NCBI GenBank assembly: GCA_037200045.1
Contig: JBBCHM010000001.1
Location: forward strand, 620,001 to 684,000
DNA: 64,000 nt
Source: Rhizomicrobium sp.
GTDB taxonomy: Bacteria > Pseudomonadota > Alphaproteobacteria > Micropepsales > Micropepsaceae
Direction of reading: 5' to 3'
Made by a program: the position numbers and the translations under genes. The notes under the pieces were generated by a model. That model was not told where the DNA came from. It worked only from the letters and a program-made list of their open reading frames with translations, and made no database searches. Shown piece after piece: positions 33,216 through 42,021 of this stretch (its first letter is position 1; every line of letters begins with the position of its first letter).

Positions 33216-35804
33216 ATGCGTACTCGAGAATGCCGCGGGGCATTGCTGTTGTCGTCTGCGCTGGCAAGTGCGCTGCTGTTGGCTGGTGCAAGCGGTGCGC
33301 TGGCTCAGTCGGCACCAGTCTATCAGTTCGATATTCCGGCAGAAAAGCTCGGCCAGGCGTTGAAAGATTTCTCCGCCGCATCCTCGCAGCAGATCGTGTT
33401 CTCCGACGATGTCGTCGGCGAACGCAGCGCGCCGGCCTTGCGTGGCAGCTATACACGCGACCAGGCGTTGGCCCTTCTTCTGCAAGGAACAGACCTGCGC
33501 GCCGACGTCAGCCGATCCGGCGTTCTGATGGTCCGCTCAAAAAACGTCGAAGCCGCCTCAAATGAGGCGGGAGGCACCAACGATGTCGAAACGGTCGTCG
33601 TGACCGGCACGCATCTTCGCGACGCAAACGCTCAGTCCTCGCCAATAACCGTCCTCGACAGGGGTACACTTCAGGCGCAAGGGACAAATACTTTGCAGGG
33701 AGCCTTGGCGGCCCTCCCGTCGAATTTTGAAGGCGATATCAATGTCGAGGCCGTAAACCAGGCTGGCGGGCTGGGAAATTCACAGCAAAACCGAGGCGGC
33801 GCCTCCAGTGCCAATATTCACGCTCTGGGCGCATCGTCCACCCTCACCGTCCTTGACGGCAATCATCTTCCGATGGGTTCGCAAGGGGTGTCGGTCGATA
33901 TTTCGATGATCCCGGTCATCGCGATCGATCGCATTGACGTCCTGCGAGACGGTGCGTCGCCAATTTACGGCGCAGATGCCGTTGCCGGCGTCGTGAACAT
34001 CGTGACCAGAAGAGACTTCGATGGCGCGGAAACAACCGCCCGATATGGCCAAGCGACATCCGGGGGGCTGGATCAGGTGCAGCTCGCCCAAGCATTCGGG
34101 AAGACGTTCGATGGCGGAAGCTTTTTCACGGCGTACCAATACGACGACAATACCGCGATCAAGGCGAGCGATCGTGAAGCAACAGCCGCGCTATCAACGG
34201 GACCCGCGACAGCCTACCCGAGCGGGAGGGCGCATTCGGGATATGCAAATGTCTATTTCGACATCGTACCGGACACGGAGCTGTTTGCGGAGGCCCTCTA
34301 CACGGACCGACTATTGGTGGCGACAAGCTCCGCCGGTTACGGAGCCGTGGTGGACCGTGCTGCGCGCGAGAACCGGCAGTTCGTCGGCAATGCGGGTTTC
34401 AATGCGGCGTTGGAAGGGGACTGGCATGTCAAAGGCGTCGGCCAGTTCGCATTCAACAGTTTGGATGACGCGGTAACGCGCAGCGACCATTCGGAACAAT
34501 ATCAAATTCCGTATCGGGAAACGGATTATGCGGCGAACATAACCGCCGACGGAAGTTTGTTCGACGTGCCAGCCGGCGCCGTTAAGGCGGCATTTGGGCT
34601 TGATTATCGGGCCGAAACCGGTGTTTCAAACGGAAGCCCTATCGGAATAGGCTCGTATCGCCTCTCTCGCACAATATATGCGGCGTTCGGCGAGCTCGCG
34701 ATCCCTCTTCTTTCGAGCGCTCAGCATATCCCGTTTGTTCAATCACTCGAATTGAGCGCTGCCGCGCGTTACGACCATTATAGCGACTTTGGCGGCACCA
34801 CGAATCCAAAAATTGGAGTCGTCTGGCAAGTCGACAGCGTTCTGAAATTCAGAGGTAACTATTCAACGTCGTTCAGAGCGCCGTCTTTTGCGGAACTGAA
34901 CCAGGTGGAAGCCTACTATATCGGAGTCACCGTACCCGACCCCGCCGTGCCGTCAGGCATGTCGAATATCATCGATTTGGGCGGCGGAAATCCCGACCTC
35001 AAACCGGAGAAAGCAAGAAGCTTATCGTTCGGCGCCGACCTGGTGACGGGCTCATTTTTTGGCTTTCAGGCGCACGTCGAATACTTCGATGTGGATTTCA
35101 CCGACAGGATTTCTTCACCGGATCCCGCGGCTGAAGTGTATGGCGGTCTCAATTATCCGCCAATTCAGCCATTCCTGACTCGAAATCCCTCGCCTGCCTA
35201 TGTCGCGAGCCTTACATCATCGCCAAAATATTACCCTTTCTATTCGATGGCATTCGATCCGAGCACTGTGGTCGTTGTCGATGATCGGCTGACCAACTTG
35301 GCAAGCAACAAGGTATCGGGCTTCGATTTCAACACATCGATCAACCCGGATATCGGTGACGCCGGAGCCTTGCAGGTTACACTCGAGGGCACCTATTTCA
35401 CCAAGTTCGACATCAGTGTGCAAAAGGGCGCGCCGGAAATCGACGAAGCGGGAACCGTCTTCTTCCCGCCAAGCTACCGGCTGCGCGGGGGTGCGCTGTA
35501 TTCATACGGCCCCTGGCGAGCGAATGCGTTCATAAATTACACCGACAGCTTCAAGGATGGCCGCTTCGTGCCGACGGTCGATGTCAGTTCGCTCACGACG
35601 GTTGACCTTGTGCTGGCCTACAAGATCGAAACCGGGAGCGGACTTCTCTCGAACACGACGATCGGAGTCGTCGCCAATAATTTGTTCGATCAATCGCCGC
35701 CTTTTGTCCGGGCCACAGTCGGCCAAGGCTATCCCACCTACGACCCCACAAATGCCAGCATCGTAGGCCGGACTCTGGCGATTCAATTCCAGAAGAATTG
35801 GTGA
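33216..35804 (+). CDS. TonB-dependent receptor with STN signalling domain, unit 1
   Basis: 862 aa. Signal peptide (about residues 1-32), STN domain (about 33-105; FDIPAEKLGQALKDFSAASS), a linker, the plug starting at VETVVVTGTHL, and a 22-strand-type barrel ending in a terminal aromatic (IQFQKNW). ATG 33216 has GGGGG upstream; the in-frame extension into fecR1 is rejected. The STN domain identifies it as the transducer for fecR1/fecI1. The substrate is unknown; the following isopeptidase suggests a lasso or other peptide. At codons 108-110 the mRNA carries an A_AAA_AAC heptamer with a downstream hairpin (see separate entry). Confidence 0.88.
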   Translation: MRTRECRGALLLSSALASALLLAGASGALAQSAPVYQFDIPAEKLGQALKDFSAASSQQIVFSDDVVGERSAPALRGSYTRDQALALLLQGTDLRADVSRSGVLMVRSKNVEAASNEAGGTNDVETVVVTGTHLRDANAQSSPITVLDRGTLQAQGTNTLQGALAALPSNFEGDINVEAVNQAGGLGNSQQNRGGASSANIHALGASSTLTVLDGNHLPMGSQGVSVDISMIPVIAIDRIDVLRDGASPIYGADAVAGVVNIVTRRDFDGAETTARYGQATSGGLDQVQLAQAFGKTFDGGSFFTAYQYDDNTAIKASDREATAALSTGPATAYPSGRAHSGYANVYFDIVPDTELFAEALYTDRLLVATSSAGYGAVVDRAARENRQFVGNAGFNAALEGDWHVKGVGQFAFNSLDDAVTRSDHSEQYQIPYRETDYAANITADGSLFDVPAGAVKAAFGLDYRAETGVSNGSPIGIGSYRLSRTIYAAFGELAIPLLSSAQHIPFVQSLELSAAARYDHYSDFGGTTNPKIGVVWQVDSVLKFRGNYSTSFRAPSFAELNQVEAYYIGVTVPDPAVPSGMSNIIDLGGGNPDLKPEKARSLSFGADLVTGSFFGFQAHVEYFDVDFTDRISSPDPAAEVYGGLNYPPIQPFLTRNPSPAYVASLTSSPKYYPFYSMAFDPSTVVVVDDRLTNLASNKVSGFDFNTSINPDIGDAGALQVTLEGTYFTKFDISVQKGAPEIDEAGTVFFPPSYRLRGGALYSYGPWRANAFINYTDSFKDGRFVPTVDVSSLTTVDLVLAYKIETGSGLLSNTTIGVVANNLFDQSPPFVRATVGQGYPTYDPTNASIVGRTLAIQFQKNW
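33539..33570 (+). other. Candidate -1 frameshift signal in receptor gene 1
   Basis: A_AAA_AAC in zero frame (33539-33545), spacer of 7 nt, then CCGCCTCA (33553-33560) facing TGAGGCGG (33563-33570). The -1 frame reads KKRRSRLK and stops at TGA 33563-33565, 24 nt from the heptamer start. Slippage would yield a protein of about 116 aa: signal peptide plus STN domain only. Confidence 0.45.
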
Positions 35805-35808
35805 GCGT

Positions 35809-37959
35809 ATGGCAACCCGGCACGGATTCGCTGTGGCGCTGGCGGTGATTTTGTCGGCAGCGTCGATGTTCTCCAGCGTGCGACCAAGCCACGCCGCGGA
35901 CGCCGCGATGGACGCGGCAAACGGTCTTGAGGTCACGGTCCGAGACATCATTCAAGTCGCCGATCTGTCGGGACTGTCCGCCTCGGCCGATGGAAGGTTC
36001 GCGGCCGTCAGAGTCGATCGTCCGGATGTCGCAACGAACAGCGCGTCGGCGACGTGGCATCTGATTTCTCTTGATGATGTATCTCGTCCGATTACCGTCG
36101 ATGGGGGCAACCCCATGTGGGACACATACGGTCCAAATCCGACCCGGGCCGTCTGGTGCGGAAGTTCCGTCTATTTCCGCGCGCTGCATGGCGAGGAATT
36201 GGCTGTGTGGACAGCCGACCGAAACGGTCGTCTCAGGAAAGTCACGCACGATGACGCCAACGTCCTCTCGTTTCGATTAGACCCTGGCTGCACGCAGCTC
36301 TTTTATTTGGCTGGTTCGAGCCGGGCGGAGATTAAAGCAGCCGAGCATAGCGAGTATGCGAATGGCGTGCTGATCACCCAGAATGTCAATGTCGCGTCGC
36401 AATTGGAAGGCAATTTGCCCTATCTGGGTCGAATGACGACGATGCGCGACTCCTTGGCCGGAGAGCGTCCGCTGCTGAACGGCAAGGCGAACACGAAGTG
36501 TCGCGTCGTCGATATGGCCGACGGAAAAGTCCGTGTTCCCACCTCCGAAGAGGTGTCCGCTTATTGCCCGCCTCCGGGATCCGGCTACGCGCCGGACAAT
36601 GCGATAGAGCCGGCCGCGGTCTCCGGCGACCGGCGTATAGTGGAATTCCCGCTTCCAAACGCGCATTCGGCGAAAGCATTAAGGCTCGCCCTGAGGTCTG
36701 TGGGCTCAAACCGCAACATAGCGATTTGCGACAAAACGGAATGTGCGTTCTCCGATGACGTGATGCTCGCGACCCAGAGCGTCGCTTGGCAGCCGCATTC
36801 GAACAACGTGCTTTTCGTGACGGAAACGCCAGGCGGCTCAACCACACTGCAGTCGTGGGACACACGCTCCGGCAACGTGCATGCCATATTCCAATCTCCT
36901 GGCCTGATAGGGGCCGAGGGCGGGTCCGATAGATTTCACGCCGTCGGCTGCGCGATCACGGCCCGGCAGGCGCTCTGCACATACGCAGCGGCGGCCGAGC
37001 CGCCACGCCTGATTTCGATAGATCTGATCAGCGGGCAATGGCGAACGGTGCTCGACCCGAACCAGGCTCTCCGGGCGAAGAGATTTGGTTCAATACGCTA
37101 TCTGCGCTGGCTCGATCGCTGGAAGCGTCAGCAGACCGGGGTCCTCGTTCTTCCGCAAGGCAAATCGGATACAACCCGCCCCCTTGTGATTACGAGTTAT
37201 CGTTGCGCAGGATTTCTGCGAGGCGGTATCGGCGCGAACGTTCCGGAGCACGTGCTTGCACGATATGGAATTGCGTCTCTCTGCGTGAATGCTGATAAGC
37301 GGTATGTGGAGCAGCCGCACCCCTCTGGAACCATCCCGAGGGGCCAAGCGGCCAACCTGCAAACGGCCTTGGATGCTTGGGAGAGCGCATCGGACCTTCT
37401 GGTTGCGCAGAAGCTGATCGATCCCAAGCGCATTGGCGTGAGCGGGCTCAGTTTCACAGGGGAGGCCGTTCAATATGCGTTGACACATTCAACGCATTTT
37501 TTGGTCGGCGGTGCAGGACATGGGAGCTTCACCGATCCATTCACCTATTACTTCCCGAGCGGCGCGATAGGCGACTACCTCCACAATCTTTATGGCGTTC
37601 CGTTGCCCGGACCCGATAGCAAGGCTTTCTACGACCTTGTGTCTCCGGCCTTGAATGCTTCTCGAATGAACTCGGCCTTGCTCATCCAGACCGACGAGAG
37701 CGAGTTCCGCTTCTCCATTGAGTATCTCTATCGGCTTCGGATGCTTCACAAGCCCGTAGAAATGTACGCGTTTGCGGACGAAGGTCATCAATTTTGGCAA
37801 CCGCTGCACCGCCTTGTGCGGAATACGAGATTTGTCGATTGGTTTCGGTTCTGGCTCACCGGATATGTCGATCCAGATCCGGAAAAGCGCGCGCAATTCG
37901 CACGGTGGAGCGCACTTCGCACGGAACGCGCTCGCGCCAACTTCTCGATAGAACATTGA
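35809..37959 (+). CDS. Atxe2-like lasso-peptide isopeptidase (S9 family), unit 1
   Basis: 716 aa. Signal peptide (about residues 1-29), N-terminal beta-propeller (about 40-430) and C-terminal alpha/beta hydrolase domain. The likely triad is Ser548 (IGVSGLSFTG), Asp629 (LIQTDESEF) and His660 (FADEGHQFW), in the order and spacing of prolyl oligopeptidases. Starts 4 bp after the receptor stop, so co-transcribed. Characterised relatives open the isopeptide ring of lasso peptides after import. No lasso biosynthesis gene is present in the window, so the substrate is inferred from family only. Confidence 0.75.
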   Translation: MATRHGFAVALAVILSAASMFSSVRPSHAADAAMDAANGLEVTVRDIIQVADLSGLSASADGRFAAVRVDRPDVATNSASATWHLISLDDVSRPITVDGGNPMWDTYGPNPTRAVWCGSSVYFRALHGEELAVWTADRNGRLRKVTHDDANVLSFRLDPGCTQLFYLAGSSRAEIKAAEHSEYANGVLITQNVNVASQLEGNLPYLGRMTTMRDSLAGERPLLNGKANTKCRVVDMADGKVRVPTSEEVSAYCPPPGSGYAPDNAIEPAAVSGDRRIVEFPLPNAHSAKALRLALRSVGSNRNIAICDKTECAFSDDVMLATQSVAWQPHSNNVLFVTETPGGSTTLQSWDTRSGNVHAIFQSPGLIGAEGGSDRFHAVGCAITARQALCTYAAAAEPPRLISIDLISGQWRTVLDPNQALRAKRFGSIRYLRWLDRWKRQQTGVLVLPQGKSDTTRPLVITSYRCAGFLRGGIGANVPEHVLARYGIASLCVNADKRYVEQPHPSGTIPRGQAANLQTALDAWESASDLLVAQKLIDPKRIGVSGLSFTGEAVQYALTHSTHFLVGGAGHGSFTDPFTYYFPSGAIGDYLHNLYGVPLPGPDSKAFYDLVSPALNASRMNSALLIQTDESEFRFSIEYLYRLRMLHKPVEMYAFADEGHQFWQPLHRLVRNTRFVDWFRFWLTGYVDPDPEKRAQFARWSALRTERARANFSIEH

Positions 37960-38052
37960 GGCTTTGCCGAGACGGTGTCGGATCGCCGAGAGGCGCGGCG
38001 CGCGCCCGCATGGTGGTCAGCGACAGCAGTGCCGTGCTGAATATGCCAAGGT

Positions 38053-38625
38053 TCAGGACGCTGCGCCTCGTCGCGGCAGCGGCGGCAACTGCAACTGGCG
38101 CGGTGTCGCGCGTGAAGCAGGCGACTGCGCCGGGGCCAGCGGCACGGAGGGTTCGTTCTTGCTGATATGGATGGCAAAAGCGGTTTTGACGGTCTCGACA
38201 TTGGGGGTGGTCATGAGGGATTGGGTGACGAAGGCCTGAAGTTGGGTGATATTCCGAGCCACGCATTTGAGTAGGAAGTCGGTCTCGCCCGAGAGCGCAC
38301 AGCATTCGCGCACCAGCGGCCAGCTTTGTACCTTTTGCTCGAACGCCTTGATCCCGCGATCGGATTGGGAGGCGAGGCCGACGAACACGAAGGCCAGGAC
38401 GTTGTAGCCCAGCTTCTTGGCATCGAGCACCGCGTGATAGCCGCGGATGAATCCGCGTTCTTCCAGCGCATGTGTACGCCGCAGGGACGGCGGTGGCGTG
38501 ACGCCGGCGAATTCGGCCAACTGCACATTGCTCGTCCGGCCGTTCGCCTGCAGCGCTTGCAGGATCCGCGCATCGATGGTGTCGAGGTCGTGGCACCTGT
38601 TGGTGGTGTCATGGGATTTGGACAT
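38053..38625 (-). CDS. Lrp/AsnC-family transcriptional regulator
   Basis: 190 aa. N-terminal HTH (LDTIDARILQALQANGRTSN, VQLAEFAGVTPPPSLRRTHA) and C-terminal RAM/AsnC ligand domain (AFVFVGLASQSDRGIKAFEQ, CCALSGETDFLLKCVA). An extra Pro/Ala/Arg-rich tail of about 30 residues follows the usual end. It lies 62 bp downstream of the threonine ammonia-lyase gene on the same strand and probably senses an amino acid to control it. Convergent with the isopeptidase gene 1. Confidence 0.85.
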   Translation of the reverse strand: MSKSHDTTNRCHDLDTIDARILQALQANGRTSNVQLAEFAGVTPPPSLRRTHALEERGFIRGYHAVLDAKKLGYNVLAFVFVGLASQSDRGIKAFEQKVQSWPLVRECCALSGETDFLLKCVARNITQLQAFVTQSLMTTPNVETVKTAFAIHISKNEPSVPLAPAQSPASRATPRQLQLPPLPRRGAAS

Positions 38626-38687
38626 GGGTGCTCCGCGCCGATGGGTAGATCGTTGGAAGCGTCGCGCCGGCAGGATCCACGTCGAAC

Positions 38688-39959
38688 TTAGTCACGGTAG
38701 AGCCGCGCCGTTGTGCGCTCGCCGGGCGTCTTGCCTTGAATCACGTAGCCGGCATGTTCCAGGCGACCGCGAATGTCGACCGCATGCGCCGCGTCACGGG
38801 CTTCGAAGCTGAGCCCGAGCGTGGCCGATTTGGCGGAAAGTTCGGCCGACATCCGGTCATGATGAACATCGATGATGTTTCCGCCGGCCTCGCTGACGAC
38901 GGCCGCTATCTTGGCCAGGAAGCCCGGGCGGTCTTCGATGGCGATTTGGATCGATTGGATGCGGCCTTCGCGGGTGAGTTCGCGCAGGATCACATTGATA
39001 AGCAGGCGCATGTCGATATTGCCGCCGGTCAGGATCAACCCCACCTTCTTGCCGGCGAACAGCTTGGGATGGGCGAGAACGGCCGCCAATCCGGCGGCGG
39101 CAGCGCCCTCCACCACGACCTTCTCGACCTCGAGAATCCGGACGAGGGCGGATTCGATTTGAGGCTCATCGACCAGCAGGATGTCCTTCACCAGAGCACG
39201 CACGATTTGCTGCGCGAGGACGCCGGGAGTCTTGACCGCAATGCCTTCCGCGATGGTTTGGCCACCGAATTGCGGGCTCGTGTCCAGAACGGCATGAGTC
39301 ATGGAGGGGTAAGCCCGCGTTTGCACGCCGTAGATCTCGATCTCGGGCTTCAAGGCCTTGGCCGCGATCGCCACGCCGGAAATAAGGCCGCCGCCGCCGA
39401 CGGGCACGACCAGCGCGTCCAGATGCGGCAGGTCGCCCAGAAATTCGAGCGCCAGCGTGCCCTGGCCGGCGATCACCAGCGGATCGTCATAGGGATGAAC
39501 GAAGGTCATCCCGTCCCGCGCCGCGAAGTGTTGCGCGACCTTCGCAGCTTCGCTCAGCGTGGCGCCTTCGATGATAACGTCGGCGCCGAAATCCTTGGTG
39601 TGCTTGATCTTGTTGAAGGGCGTACCTTCGGGCATGACGATGGTGGCCCGGATGCCGAGCCGGCCTGCGTGGTAGGCTAACCCCTGGGCGTGATTGCCCG
39701 CGCTCATCGCGACGACGCCAAGGGCGCGCCGGCTCAAGTTCAAGGCCAGCAGTTTGTTGAGCGCGCCGCGTTCCTTGAACGAGGCGGTGAATTGAAAGTT
39801 CTCGAATTTGAGGTACAGATCCGCGCCGGCGGTAGTAGATAGCGTCAGCGAATACTTGGCTGGTGTCCGCTCGACCGCACCCTGGATAGCGGCGGCCGCG
39901 CGGCGGATGTCTTCGATCGTGACCGGCAGCCCGGCGCCGCCGTGTGAACTGCCCAACAT
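38688..39959 (-). CDS. ilvA: Threonine ammonia-lyase (threonine dehydratase) with ACT domain
   Basis: 423 aa. PLP-dependent conversion of L-threonine to 2-oxobutanoate and ammonia. PLP Lys lies in TASFKERGALNKL; the Gly-rich phosphate loop is VPVGGGGLISG; the C-terminal ACT domain (IAIEDRPGFLAKIAAVVSEA) is of the short type seen in catabolic/TdcB-like enzymes. ATG 39959 follows a G-rich ribosome site. It could be biosynthetic (isoleucine) or catabolic; the adjoining Lrp/AsnC regulator and peptide-uptake loci favour a catabolic use, but that is inference. Confidence 0.88.
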   Translation of the reverse strand: MLGSSHGGAGLPVTIEDIRRAAAAIQGAVERTPAKYSLTLSTTAGADLYLKFENFQFTASFKERGALNKLLALNLSRRALGVVAMSAGNHAQGLAYHAGRLGIRATIVMPEGTPFNKIKHTKDFGADVIIEGATLSEAAKVAQHFAARDGMTFVHPYDDPLVIAGQGTLALEFLGDLPHLDALVVPVGGGGLISGVAIAAKALKPEIEIYGVQTRAYPSMTHAVLDTSPQFGGQTIAEGIAVKTPGVLAQQIVRALVKDILLVDEPQIESALVRILEVEKVVVEGAAAAGLAAVLAHPKLFAGKKVGLILTGGNIDMRLLINVILRELTREGRIQSIQIAIEDRPGFLAKIAAVVSEAGGNIIDVHHDRMSAELSAKSATLGLSFEARDAAHAVDIRGRLEHAGYVIQGKTPGERTTARLYRD

Positions 39960-40340
39960 CACCCCCAATTATGCCGCGCGTCGCCGCAGTGACGTGTTCG
40001 CAACTCTCGGACCCCGGCTCCAATGGCGCAGGGGCCGTCGTCAATGCGCGCCGACGGCCCCTGTCCAAGGGAGTAGTCTTGCGGGCCGTGTTTCAAGCAA
40101 CCCGCCTCCTTAAGACGAAGCAGGGGCGTAATTCCCTATGCGAACAAGCACTGAGGAATTGTCAGGACGGGCCACAGTTCGAGTCCGCCCCAGACCTGTC
40201 GAACCGGTGGGAGTTTACCGTCCGCTGCGCAGCCACAAGACGTCTGGCGTGCCAAAACCCTCCAAGGTCCGCACGAAATTTCCCGCGCGAGGAAGGCAGG
40301 GCTGTCATGTTAAATTGCCGGCCGGTCCAAAGTCCCAGCG
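39960..40340. other. 380-bp divergent region between ilvA and sigma unit 2
   Basis: No gene is visible. It should hold the promoters of ilvA (minus) and of unit 2 (plus). It contains a perfect 12-bp stem-loop at 40029-40063. TTAAAT near 40310 could be a -10 box for the sigma gene. Confidence 0.4.
40029..40063 (-). promoter_or_regulatory. 12-bp perfect stem-loop in the ilvA leader region
   Basis: CAGGGGCCGTCG (40029-40040) pairs with CGACGGCCCCTG (40052-40063) across an 11-nt loop. It lies 70 bp upstream of the ilvA start and would be in its mRNA leader. No T run follows on either strand, so it is not a standard terminator. I found no leader peptide rich in Thr, Ile or Val. Confidence 0.4.
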
Positions 40341-40889
40341 ATGTCAGCAAACGGTCAAACCCAAGATCCCAAGGCGCTTCTGGCGGAGCTGGATGCACGA
40401 TTTCGCGCGCCCCTGATGGCGTTTTTCCTGCGGCGCGTCGGCAATCGCAGCGAAGCCGAGGACCTGACCCAGGAGACCTTTGTTCGGCTGATTGGGTCGC
40501 ACTCCTTCGAGCAGGCCGAACAGGCCAACGCCTATGTCTTTCGGGTCGCGAGCAATCTGCTGCGCGACCGAGCGCGGACGGCGGTTCGTTGGAAGAAACA
40601 TCCCCATTCTCCCGTCGATCCGCAAACAATCGATCAATTCGCCCGCCAATTCGTGGAGGATCGCGGTCCCGAACGCGTCTTGATAGGCAGGGAAAGCTTG
40701 GTCGAGGTGCTCAGAAACCTTGATGAACTCGGCGAGCGCACCAAATCCATCTTCATCCTGTTTCGGCTTGAAGGCATGAAGCAAAAGGACATTGCAGCCT
40801 TGTACGGCATCGGCGTCTCGACCGTGGAGAAGCATGTCATGCAGGCGATGTTGCATCTGGCGAAACGCTTCGGGTCGAGAGCGCCATGA
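40341..40889 (+). CDS. FecI-type ECF sigma factor, unit 2
   Basis: 182 aa. Region 2 (FFLRRVGNRSEAEDLTQETF) and region 4 (IAALYGIGVSTVEKHVMQAM) are clear. Closest in sequence to the sigmas of units 3 and 4, which share ELDARFRAPLMAFF-type N-termini. The stop overlaps fecR2 by ATGA. Expected to activate its own receptor and isopeptidase genes on signal from FecR2. Confidence 0.87.
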   Translation: MSANGQTQDPKALLAELDARFRAPLMAFFLRRVGNRSEAEDLTQETFVRLIGSHSFEQAEQANAYVFRVASNLLRDRARTAVRWKKHPHSPVDPQTIDQFARQFVEDRGPERVLIGRESLVEVLRNLDELGERTKSIFILFRLEGMKQKDIAALYGIGVSTVEKHVMQAMLHLAKRFGSRAP

Positions 40890-41917
40890 GCGACGCGGGC
40901 GAGATTCCAGACATCGACAGCGTGCGGCTCGCAGAGGCCGCGGCCTGGCGGATGCATCTCGCAGAGATCGACGCGGAGACGACGGCCGATTTCGAGGCTT
41001 GGTTGGCCGAACCGGGCTGCTCCGAAGCTTGGGCTCGCATCATCGCTTCCTGGGACTATTTCGGCGAGCAGGCGAGCGCACCGGAGCTGGTCCGGGCGCG
41101 CCAAGCCGCGCTGGGCGATGCCCGCCGCGCAAATGCGCAGCGCCGGCCGCCGCGAAAATGGCGAAGTCTAAACGGTGGCATCGCTGCCGTGTTGGTTTTG
41201 GGCATGATCGCCTGGGGTGCCGTCCACTGGCTGCAGAGCCCGGATGACTATGCCACGGCCTTCGGCGAGCGCCGCGTACTCACGCTGGCCGACGGATCGC
41301 GTGTGTCGCTCGATTCCAACAGCGAAGTAACCGTGCGCTATTCGAAGAACGCCCGAGAGCTGCAACTGCTGCGCGGCCAGGCGCGCTTCGACGTCACCCA
41401 CGATGTGGAGCGGCCGTTCTCGGTGCTGGCGGGTGAGCAGAAGGTCATTGCCACCGGGACGGCGTTCAACATCGACGTCGGCGGGAAGAAGGTCGTTGTC
41501 ACTCTCATCGAGGGGCACGTCGTTGTTCTGGACGAGGACAAGCCGGCGAACCCGATGGTGGCTTCCACGATGTCTTCATCGCGCCGGCTTTCTGTCGAAC
41601 TAAAGGCCGGCCAACAATTGGCGGCTCTTCCCGATAAACCGCCTGAGATCGCCCGGGCGAACATCCAGCGTGTTACCGCCTGGACCACCGGTCAGCTGAT
41701 GTTCGACAACGAGCCCTTGTCAGCCGTGGTTGCACGCATCAACCGGTATACCGACACGCCAATTGTGATCGACGACCCTAAGGTGGCCGCCCTCAAGATA
41801 AGCGGCGTGTTCAATACAGGCGACATCAACGGCTTTGTGGACGTCGTGACGCACTACCTTCCGGTGCAGGCCGTGTCCGAGGATGGCGGCACCATCGCGC
41901 TCAAGACAAAGGGGTGA
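40886..41917 (+). CDS. FecR-type anti-sigma/sigma-regulator, unit 2
   Basis: 343 aa. N-terminal sigma-binding DUF4880 segment (AEAAAWRMHLAEIDAETTAD), one TM (about residues 97-115), FecR domain (GERRVLTLADGSRVSLDSNS, GTAFNID, LIEGHVVVLDED) and C-terminal STN-interacting domain (NRYTDTPIVIDDPKVAALKI). ATG 40886 overlaps the sigma stop. Bridges the inner membrane between receptor 2 and sigma 2. Confidence 0.87.
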   Translation: MSDAGEIPDIDSVRLAEAAAWRMHLAEIDAETTADFEAWLAEPGCSEAWARIIASWDYFGEQASAPELVRARQAALGDARRANAQRRPPRKWRSLNGGIAAVLVLGMIAWGAVHWLQSPDDYATAFGERRVLTLADGSRVSLDSNSEVTVRYSKNARELQLLRGQARFDVTHDVERPFSVLAGEQKVIATGTAFNIDVGGKKVVVTLIEGHVVVLDEDKPANPMVASTMSSSRRLSVELKAGQQLAALPDKPPEIARANIQRVTAWTTGQLMFDNEPLSAVVARINRYTDTPIVIDDPKVAALKISGVFNTGDINGFVDVVTHYLPVQAVSEDGGTIALKTKG

Positions 41918-42021
41918 TCGTTCGATGACGATTCCGCGGAGGGTTTGCAAAGCCTGAACGTCTTCCTTCCTGACGGGTCTTGCGCAGGGGCGCTGTTTGG
42001 CCCGTTCAAAGAGGGCTTTGA

